Shown here in pieces: positions 27,629 to 33,227 of a stretch of DNA of 33,227 nucleotides (its first letter is position 1; each line of letters begins with the position of its first letter). The notes beneath the pieces are model-generated. The model ran no database searches and was not told the origin of the DNA. It saw only the letters and a list, made by a program, of their open reading frames with translations. The DNA comes from Gemmatimonadota bacterium. Lineage in GTDB: Bacteria > Gemmatimonadota > Gemmatimonadetes > Gemmatimonadales > Gemmatimonadaceae. The translations under genes were made by a program, and so were the position numbers. The stretch covers positions 1 to 33,227 of the forward strand of contig CANIWQ010000021.1 of assembly GCA_947471365.1 (NCBI GenBank), written 5' to 3'.

Positions 27629-30385
27629 CTACTTCGACTGTGCCTGAAGCGCATTCATTTGCGATGTGAGGAACGAACCCACCGAATTCGACTTCGACAT
27701 TGCTTTTTCCATCGCGGTGAACTGCGTGGTGAGTGCCTTGCGACGGGCATCAAGGCGTGTTTGGATGGCCGCAATGCGCGAGTCGAGGTTACTCGCACGC
27801 GTGGTTGCCGCCGTACTCAGCTTGGTAGCCGTTCCGCCGAAGCTGGCGGAAATGCTATCTGAGATACTCGCCAACGTGCCGGCCAATCCGAGCGAAAACG
27901 AGAGTGAACCGGCGTCACCGTTCACCGGTGCGGTCGTGCCCGAGTACCTCAGCCAGATGCCATCAGTCGTTGCATTCCCAGTGGCACCCGCCAGCATCTG
28001 GCCGCGACCCGTGGCGGCCTCTCCGTTGATCGTCCCCGCCACGTCGAGACCTTTGTACGCACCAGCCGTGATCGCTGTCGCGATGCCGTCGCCGACAGAG
28101 CCGGCGGTATAGGCCACCGTGAAACCGTTTGACAATCCGTGGTCGAGCGCGTCGACCGCAAGCCTGCCGCTGCTCTTCGACGCCACCAATCGCATCCCCT
28201 TGTCGGAGAACATGGTGTTGAGTCGCGAGACCGCCGCGTCGATCGTGTCGCCGCCGCTGAGGGAGATATTCCCGGTCTTGCTGGTCGCCGCGTCGGTTAT
28301 GGTCATCGTGTCGGCGGTGCCCGAGTTCACATAGACACCGCCAGCCCACGCAGCGCTCGCTGCCGTTGCGAGGGTGGCTGCCCGCGTGATGGACACCGCA
28401 TATGGCGTGCTCGATGGTTTTGCGGCGGAACCAGCCGTGATGAACGACAGCTGACTGTTGGTCGTGATACCGCCGACCGTGAGCAAGTTGCGCACGTCAG
28501 AGAAGTTCGACGCGGCCATCTTTTGAAACACGGTGGTATTGAGTGAGAGCACGCCGGTTCTGTCATGCTGCAGTCCGACCGTCGCGGCGGACGTCAATGA
28601 TCCGCTGGCACCGATCACGGGTGTGAGCAGGGTGCTGGTGAGTGACTGCACCATCGCCTTGGCCGAGTAATTGTGCGCGAGCGCGCCGCCGGCCGCGGTG
28701 GCCGTTTTGACCCAGCTGCGTGCCGAGTTGTAGGCCGAAACAAACGTATTCAGCGAATTGATGATTGACGAAACATTGTGAGTCACACTCACTGAGACCG
28801 TCGATCCCGGTTCGGCGCTCTGCAGATTGAGCGTGACCCCAGTCACCGCGTCGCTGATGGTGTTTGACGCGCGCGTCACGGTTTGGCCGTCAATGCGCAA
28901 CCGCGCATCTGCGCCCGCCACGAGTACGCGACTCCGCCCGAGCGTACCGCCCGTTGCCGCTGAGAAACTGCCAAGGCTGATGGTACCACCGGATGCACGC
29001 GCCACGGTGAGGGAAAGCCCAAGCTGTGAAGCGCCGGTGGCGCTGTCCCTGAGGACAATGCGCCCATCGGTCCCCATGGCGGCGGCGGCGCTTCGCGCGC
29101 CCGCGCCGAAGCCCGACGCTGCGTTGTTGATGGCCGCGAGTAAGTCGCCAACAGTGGCCGTGGCGGCATCGGCAATCTTGAAGGTGGTAGAGACGCTCGA
29201 CCCGTCGCCGCGCGTTCCACTGATCGTGAAGACATCATTCGTTGCGAGCGCGAGCGGCTGCGAGTCGATCCGCACGGCCGATAGTAGCGTGGCATTGACG
29301 GCGGCACCACCGACGCCATCGCCGAAGGGGTTGGCGCTCCCCACGGCTCCTTGAAGTGCTCCGCGCCCCGCGTTGGTGAACCCCAGCGCCGAGAGTGTTT
29401 TTGCGCTATCCGCGGGAACCGCCGCGCTCCCGTCGATTTCGACGGTGGCGTCAGTTTGCAGCCGATAGGCCGTTCGACTTCCCACCGTTTCACTCGCGAT
29501 GGTTGCCGCACGGCTCGGCATTGCCGCGTTGATCTTGGCCTGGATGGTGGTGAGCGAATCGATGCTCAGGTCTATGGGAATCGACTGGCCGTTGATTCGA
29601 ATCGTAGAAGGCGAGGGGAGTGGAAGGCCAAGGGCCGCAGCGATGGCGGTCGTGGCGGACCAGACGCGATGGGTTTGCGTGGCGCCCGATGCCGACACAT
29701 TTGCGACGGTTGTACTATCGGTGAAGCCGAGCGACTGCAGCACGCCGTCCGTCGTGTCGGTGGCTTGAATGCCGGCGATCCCTGTGAGATCGCTCGTCAA
29801 CATCATTTGGGCGCCAGTGCTCGTTCCGATGATGGTGGCGGTGACACCGGACGGCGCGGTGCCCGTATTGGCACTGTTAATCTTATCGCGAACGGAGGTG
29901 AGCGAATCGGTACCGGCAACCGTGATGACGCGGCCGTTGAGCGAGAACTGGCCGCTGACGTTGAGTGCGGCCGAGCTACTGGCCATCAGATTACTTCCGA
30001 TTTTCTCGCTCTGTGCGAGTTGCACGACTTCGGCGGAAAAACTCCCGGCGGTCGCGCCAGTGGCGGCCGTGGCACTGAGGAGCACATGTCCGGTGCTAGC
30101 GCTGTTGCCAACCGATGCGCTGAACACGTCGAGTGCGCTCGAATCTTTGAGCGCAGCGGCGGCGTCGTATACTTGAGCGACCACGTTCTTCAGCTCCGTC
30201 CACGCGGCGGCTTCTGTCTGGTTTGCGGTTTGTCGTTTGGTGACCGGTGTCAGTTCGTTGTTCTGATCGATGGCGATGATCTGATCGATCATACCCTGCC
30301 ACTGAATACCGCTCACCACACCATTGACGGAGGCGGCGGACTGCGCATTTGTTCCGAATCCGGACGAACCACTTACTGATGTCAT
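27629..30385 (-). CDS. fliD: Flagellar filament cap protein FliD, unusually long
   Basis: Caps the filament and drives flagellin polymerisation. It has 918 residues, far above the usual 450-700. The N-terminal cap motif is VNGVVSGIQWQGMIDQIIAIDQNNELTPVTKRQTANQTEAAAWTELKNVVAQVYDAAAALKDSSALDVFSASVGN, including the short hydrophobic patch that precedes coiled coil. A middle repeat of FliD head domains is seen, each of type 'fsi....dG......tf.I.da' (e.g. ALGLPLPSPSTIRINGQSIPIDLSIDSLTTIQAKINAA and VFTISGTRGDGSSVSTTFKIADAATATVGDLLAAINNA). The C-terminus SISASFGGTATKLSTAATTRASNLDSRIAAIQTRLDARRKALTTQFTAMEKAMSKSNSVGSFLTSQMNALQAQ is typical. GAGGGAGCGAGG ribosome region before the ATG. Confidence 0.93.
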   Translation of the reverse strand: MTSVSGSSGFGTNAQSAASVNGVVSGIQWQGMIDQIIAIDQNNELTPVTKRQTANQTEAAAWTELKNVVAQVYDAAAALKDSSALDVFSASVGNSASTGHVLLSATAATGATAGSFSAEVVQLAQSEKIGSNLMASSSAALNVSGQFSLNGRVITVAGTDSLTSVRDKINSANTGTAPSGVTATIIGTSTGAQMMLTSDLTGIAGIQATDTTDGVLQSLGFTDSTTVANVSASGATQTHRVWSATTAIAAALGLPLPSPSTIRINGQSIPIDLSIDSLTTIQAKINAAMPSRAATIASETVGSRTAYRLQTDATVEIDGSAAVPADSAKTLSALGFTNAGRGALQGAVGSANPFGDGVGGAAVNATLLSAVRIDSQPLALATNDVFTISGTRGDGSSVSTTFKIADAATATVGDLLAAINNAASGFGAGARSAAAAMGTDGRIVLRDSATGASQLGLSLTVARASGGTISLGSFSAATGGTLGRSRVLVAGADARLRIDGQTVTRASNTISDAVTGVTLNLQSAEPGSTVSVSVTHNVSSIINSLNTFVSAYNSARSWVKTATAAGGALAHNYSAKAMVQSLTSTLLTPVIGASGSLTSAATVGLQHDRTGVLSLNTTVFQKMAASNFSDVRNLLTVGGITTNSQLSFITAGSAAKPSSTPYAVSITRAATLATAASAAWAGGVYVNSGTADTMTITDAATSKTGNISLSGGDTIDAAVSRLNTMFSDKGMRLVASKSSGRLAVDALDHGLSNGFTVAYTAGSVGDGIATAITAGAYKGLDVAGTINGEAATGRGQMLAGATGNATTDGIWLRYSGTTAPVNGDAGSLSFSLGLAGTLASISDSISASFGGTATKLSTAATTRASNLDSRIAAIQTRLDARRKALTTQFTAMEKAMSKSNSVGSFLTSQMNALQAQSK

Positions 30386-30420
30386 GACCTCGCTCCCTCG
30401 GTGGTCTTGCTGAGGCTACA

Positions 30421-30448
30421 TCCCCGGAGCCGAAACCGGCCCCGGGGA
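30421..30448 (-). terminator. Hairpin between fliC and fliD
   Basis: Outer stem of 7 bp (30421-30427 with 30442-30448) and inner stem GCCG-AAAC-CGGC with one mismatch between, about 45 bases after the fliC stop. No U-run follows on the minus strand. It may partly terminate or stabilise the abundant fliC message while letting some transcription reach fliD, since no separate fliD promoter is seen. Confidence 0.6.
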
Positions 30449-30494
30449 CGAATCCTGTGCTGCATCTCCTACCGTCCTACCATACTCCCCAAGA

Positions 30495-31619
30495 CTACTG
30501 GAGGAGCTTGAGCACGCTCTGTCCCGCCTGGTTCGCCTGCGCCAGCATCGCCGTGCCGGCCTGCGCCAGGATGTTGTTCTTCGAGAAGTTCACCATTTCC
30601 GTCGCCATGTCGACGTCGCGGATGACGCTCTCGGCCGAACTGAAGTTCTGGATCGTCGTCTTGACGTTGTCGATAGCGGACCCCATGCGGTTCTGGGCGG
30701 CGCCGATCACGCCAAGGGTGGTGGCCACGCTTGCGATGGCCGCATCAAGCAAGACAAGCCCAGCGGCGGCGGTGGTGCGGGAAGATACGGTCGAGGCACC
30801 GGTGCTGACGCCCAACGTCGCCGTCGTGAGGTCCAGGTCGGAACCGGTCACGGAAAGGACGTCATCCCCCGTGTACGCTGCGTGCGCGGCGCCAACGAGG
30901 AAGCTGGCCGTGCCGGCCGTAACGGTGAAGGTTTTGGTGTCGTTTGTTCCGGCCGAAGCGCCGTTGACGTTCGCGGTGTACGTGGTGCCGGTGTCAATCG
31001 TGATGCCGAGCTTGTCGAAAGTCAAATACTTCTGACCGGTGACGGCGGTGATAATCTGGGTCGTGCCATTAGCGTCCGTCAACGAGGCTTTGTTGGATGC
31101 CAACGTCTGGGCAGCGCTGAAGGTGTAGACGCCAGCTGCGGCGCGGGAAAACTCTTTTGTCCAGCCGCCTCCAACGATGTTCGTGGCAATGGTGGCGCCG
31201 TAGGTGCCGGCCAGAAGCTTCTGGTTCTGGTACTGCACGGTGTTCGTCGTGCGGTCGATTTCAGCCTGCAGCGACGCGTACTCAACCTGGATCTTGGCGC
31301 GGGCCGTGTCATCAACCGTGTCCGACGAGGCCTGCGCGGCCAGTTCCTTCATACGTTCAAGCAGTTTCTGGATCGAACTCGCCGCGCCGTCAGCGATGGA
31401 GAGCATCGAACTGGCCTGCTGCGCGTTGTTGGAGGCCATCGTCAGCGCCTTGATGTCGCCGCGCATGGTGTTCGCAATGCCCAGACCCGCGGCGTCATCC
31501 GCGGCGTGGTTGATGCGGAAACCGCTGGACAGCTTTTCGCTGGACTTGGCGATTGCGTCCTGCACGCGACCGAGGCTATTCGCTGCCGTAAGCGCCGAAA
31601 CGTTCGTGTTGATGCGCAT
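30495..31619 (-). CDS. fliC: Flagellin FliC
   Basis: Filament subunit. It has 374 residues. The N-terminal D0/D1 is highly typical (MRINTNVSALTAANSLGRVQDAIAKSSEKLSSGFRINHAADDAAGLGIANTMRGDIKALTMASNNAQQASSMLSIADGAASSIQKLLERMKELAAQASSDT, then YASLQAEIDRTTNTVQYQNQKLLAG). The C-terminal D1/D0 is SAIDNVKTTIQNFSSAESVIRDVDMATEMVNFSKNNILAQAGTAMLAQANQAGQSVLKLLQ. The variable middle (~145-300) is short and Thr/Ala-rich. A GGGAG ribosome site precedes the ATG. A sigma-28 promoter and a leader hairpin lie upstream. It is the only flagellin gene in the window. Confidence 0.98.
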   Translation of the reverse strand: MRINTNVSALTAANSLGRVQDAIAKSSEKLSSGFRINHAADDAAGLGIANTMRGDIKALTMASNNAQQASSMLSIADGAASSIQKLLERMKELAAQASSDTVDDTARAKIQVEYASLQAEIDRTTNTVQYQNQKLLAGTYGATIATNIVGGGWTKEFSRAAAGVYTFSAAQTLASNKASLTDANGTTQIITAVTGQKYLTFDKLGITIDTGTTYTANVNGASAGTNDTKTFTVTAGTASFLVGAAHAAYTGDDVLSVTGSDLDLTTATLGVSTGASTVSSRTTAAAGLVLLDAAIASVATTLGVIGAAQNRMGSAIDNVKTTIQNFSSAESVIRDVDMATEMVNFSKNNILAQAGTAMLAQANQAGQSVLKLLQ

Positions 31620-31642
31620 GACCTGCTCCCTGTTTTATGGTC

Positions 31643-31660
31643 GAGGGAATCCGTTCCCTC
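31643..31660 (-). promoter_or_regulatory. Leader hairpin of fliC, candidate CsrA site
   Basis: In the fliC leader the RNA reads GAGGGAA-CGGA-TTCCCTC, a perfect 7-bp stem whose 4-base loop shows GGA. It lies about 24 bases before the start codon; the ribosome site GGGAG contains a second GGA. CsrA-type repressors prefer GGA in a hairpin loop plus a second GGA in the ribosome site, and fliW next door encodes the CsrA antagonist. The CsrA link is an inference. Confidence 0.6.
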
Positions 31661-31697
31661 ATGAGCCGCTGCATCAGTGCAGTAGCTCCAGAGTTCA

Positions 31698-31724
31698 GTA
31701 TCGGAGCGACATCCAAGAACTTGA
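31698..31724 (-). promoter_or_regulatory. Sigma-28 (FliA) promoter of fliC
   Basis: On the minus strand it reads TCAAGTTC-N11-TCCGATAC (-35 at 31724-31717, -10 at 31705-31698), close to the FliA consensus TAAAGTTT-N11-GCCGATAA. Transcription would start near 31690, giving a leader of about 70 bases before fliC. FliA is encoded in this window at 3702-4463. Confidence 0.85.
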
Positions 31725-31742
31725 GCGTCTCGGAAAATCACG

Positions 31743-31756
31743 TGGGCTCACGCCCA
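31743..31756 (-). terminator. Small hairpin after fliW
   Basis: TGGGC-GTGA-GCCCA on the minus strand, 23 bases after the fliW stop, followed about four bases later by a TTTT run (CGTGATTTTCC). Stem of only five pairs, so a weak terminator at best, placed between fliW and the fliC promoter. Confidence 0.4.
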
Positions 31757-31779
31757 ACGGCGACGCCGACACACAGTGT

Positions 31780-32247
31780 TTAGTTAAATGAGATCGGCTG
31801 CCGTACGCTCCACGCTGTGTCGCCGAGCACCACCTGCGCGCCGCGGCCGGAGTGCACGTTGATCACGACGGGCCCCTGCAGATTGGCCGTGGCCTGATCG
31901 GCACGCGATGCTGGCAGCGTGACAATGGCGAACAGCGCGAGCTGGCTCGCGTCGCGCGCCTCGAGGTGCAACAGTTCCGTTGGCGAAAGTTCTGCGGCAA
32001 ACCCTTCAAAAAAGACAAACGGATCGGCAAGCAAAAAAACGAGCGTTGAATGGTCCGCACTCTGGAGCCACGCGGTGCCGAGCTTGGCGCCGTCAATCAA
32101 CACCCAAGTATGGCACGCCGGAAAACCCAGAATGCCCTCTTGAAACGTGATGAGATGTTCTTCGGCGACGTCGAGGGCGCCAAAGAGTTCGGTGGCAATC
32201 GTGCGACGCGGCCCAGCGGCCGGCACCGCAAGCGAGGAAGCGGTCAT
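31780..32247 (-). CDS. fliW: Flagellar assembly factor FliW
   Basis: Binds flagellin and, in species that have CsrA, frees fliC mRNA by sequestering CsrA. It has 155 residues. The signature is visible as EEHLITFQEGILGFPACHTWVLID (family: i.F..Gi.GF......l), then STLVFLLADPFVFF and a central LFAIVTLPASRADQATANLQGPVVINVHSGRGAQVVLGD, which matches the FliW segment 'iv.vp....mtaNL.aPiviN...r.g.Qvil.d'. It overlaps the flgL stop (ATGA). No csrA gene lies next to it in this window, although csrA is its usual neighbour. Confidence 0.93.
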   Translation of the reverse strand: MTASSLAVPAAGPRRTIATELFGALDVAEEHLITFQEGILGFPACHTWVLIDGAKLGTAWLQSADHSTLVFLLADPFVFFEGFAAELSPTELLHLEARDASQLALFAIVTLPASRADQATANLQGPVVINVHSGRGAQVVLGDTAWSVRQPISFN

Positions 32248-33149
32248 TGCATGTAGCTCGTGATCGAGAGATTCAGTACGCGTGAGGTCGCCGAGAGTGC
32301 GGCCTGATACGCGGTCTGCCGGGAAACCAGTTCGGTCATTGCCGTTTCAAGATCGACATCTTGCAGGTTCGACTTGAATGTGGCGAGCTGGCTCGAGAGC
32401 GCGGAGATGTTGGATTTGGTAATGTCGAGCGTGTTGGCGCGCGCGCCCGTTTCGCCGATGAGCGACTGCAGTTGGCTGAGGGAGGTGTCGATGGTTGGAA
32501 GTGCGGCGGCCACGCCCGCCGTCGAGCCCCCGTTGAGTGCGCCGGCCAAATCCTGCAGCGTTTTGAGAATGCCGGAGTTGGCGTCGCCAAACACCTGCAC
32601 GCCGTCGTGGGCGGCGGCAATGCGCTGTCCCTTGTTGATCTCGATCTGGCGGGCGCCCGTTGGCGGCACCGCCGCCACGCTGAAGGTGTACGAGGCGCCG
32701 GTCGCGTTGACGGAGAAGGGCTGCGTGGTGGAGTTGTTGCCGCCAAAGAGGAAGTCGTTGCCATCCATGGTATTCGAAATCAACACGGCCTGGGCGAGCA
32801 GTTGGTTCACTTCAGCGCCGGTCACGGCTTGCGTCTGTGCCGATGCGGTGCCGGTGGCCTGGCTCATGGCCAGTTCTTTGGCGCGCGTGAGCAAGTCGGT
32901 GAGCTGACTGAGAGCGCTGTCTTCGGAAGAGACACGGCGCTGCGCGGCGCCGACATTGCGTGTGTACTGCGAGAGGGCGTTGATCTGGCTCTCGCTTTGC
33001 ATCACGCCGTTTGCGGCCGTCGGGTTTTCCGACGCTTGTTGGAAGCTACGCCCCGTCAAGACTTTGGTCTGGGCGGAGTCGAGGTGCTCACGCGCCATCG
33101 ATAAGTTCGAGATCGCGAGTTGCGTCGCGAGGTTGTTGGTAATGCGCAT
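32244..33149 (-). CDS. flgL: Hook-filament junction protein FlgL
   Basis: Joins hook and filament. It has 301 residues from the ATG at 33149, chosen because the flagellin-type opening MRITNNLATQLAISNLSMAREHLDSAQTKVLTGRSFQQASENPTAANGVMQSESQINALSQYTRNVGAAQRRVSSEDSALSQLTDLLTRAKELAMSQATGT begins there and CGGAG lies upstream. An open frame runs to 33206. The middle has VLISNTMDGNDFLFGGNNSTTQPF, the FlgL 'a.l.Ng.ylFsG...t..pf' motif, and the C-terminus is LQDVDLETAMTELVSRQTAYQAALSATSRVLNLSITSYMQ. flgK, its usual upstream neighbour, would lie outside the window. The final 78 bases of the window hold only upstream sequence. Confidence 0.96.
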   Translation of the reverse strand: MRITNNLATQLAISNLSMAREHLDSAQTKVLTGRSFQQASENPTAANGVMQSESQINALSQYTRNVGAAQRRVSSEDSALSQLTDLLTRAKELAMSQATGTASAQTQAVTGAEVNQLLAQAVLISNTMDGNDFLFGGNNSTTQPFSVNATGASYTFSVAAVPPTGARQIEINKGQRIAAAHDGVQVFGDANSGILKTLQDLAGALNGGSTAGVAAALPTIDTSLSQLQSLIGETGARANTLDITKSNISALSSQLATFKSNLQDVDLETAMTELVSRQTAYQAALSATSRVLNLSITSYMQ

Positions 33150-33227
33150 GCCGGTGTTCTCCGAGGTCGGATTGATGCTAACGACAGGGGAGAGTGCAGA
33201 ATCCATGCCAGTAGAAGGGGTGGAAAA

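Noticed and set aside
31620..31779. Possible csrA gene next to fliW
   Set aside because: The gap is only about 160 bases, is filled by the fliC promoter and leader, and no frame has the CsrA pattern.
1..33227. tRNA, rRNA, CRISPR, insertion sequence or phage genes
   Set aside because: I saw no cloverleaf, regularly spaced repeat array, transposase motif or long inverted terminal repeats; the only tandem repeats are short in-frame ones in fliO-fliP and fliK.

Overview
The window is one dense, almost gap-free flagellar cluster, and every gene is on the minus strand. GC content is high (roughly 60% or more). P- and L-ring genes, a FlrC-type sigma-54 activator, RpoN-type promoters and a FliA-type sigma-28 promoter indicate a motile diderm bacterium. 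The mixture of proteobacteria-like control with divergent or fused components (FliO-FliP fusion, reduced FlgB, FlhG without its P-loop lysine, FliK carrying a peptidase domain) fits a deep-branching phylum. Gemmatimonadota is my best guess from general resemblance, but the sequence alone does not prove it.

Layout, read in the direction of transcription (right to left): (1) flgL (hook-filament junction) and fliW, then flagellin fliC behind its own sigma-28 promoter, then fliD, fliS and a small chaperone-like gene. (2) A 527-residue sigma-54 activator with receiver, AAA+ and Fis-type HTH domains, followed by a strong terminator. (3) A sigma-54 operon for rod, MS-ring, switch, export ATPase and hook: flgB, flgC, an unknown 117-residue gene, fliE, fliF, fliG, fliH, fliI, fliJ, a MotE-like gene, fliK, flgD, flgE. 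(4) A sigma-54 operon for switch, export gate and regulators: fliL, fliM, fliN, a fused fliO-fliP, fliQ, fliR, flhB, flhA, flhF, flhG, fliA. (5) A sigma-54 operon for distal rod and rings: flgF, flgG, flgA, flgH, flgI (cut by the left edge).

The three middle operons (3-5) each start at a -24/-12 element (24880-24895, 13470-13485, 3549-3564). Each has the same 15-bp palindrome, CGGCA(A/G)-N3-TTGCCG, centred about 110-127 bp upstream of the promoter element. A fourth copy lies just ahead of the activator gene. I infer that these are enhancer sites of the flagellar activator encoded here. The inferred hierarchy is: activator plus RpoN switches on basal body, hook, export genes and fliA; FliA then reads the fliC promoter; FliW (and a CsrA not encoded here) may tune fliC translation through a hairpin in the leader.

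The most unusual coding features are FliK with an embedded M15-type peptidoglycan peptidase domain with all expected metal and catalytic residues, and a continuous FliO-FliP fusion. No tRNA, rRNA, insertion sequence or CRISPR array was seen.
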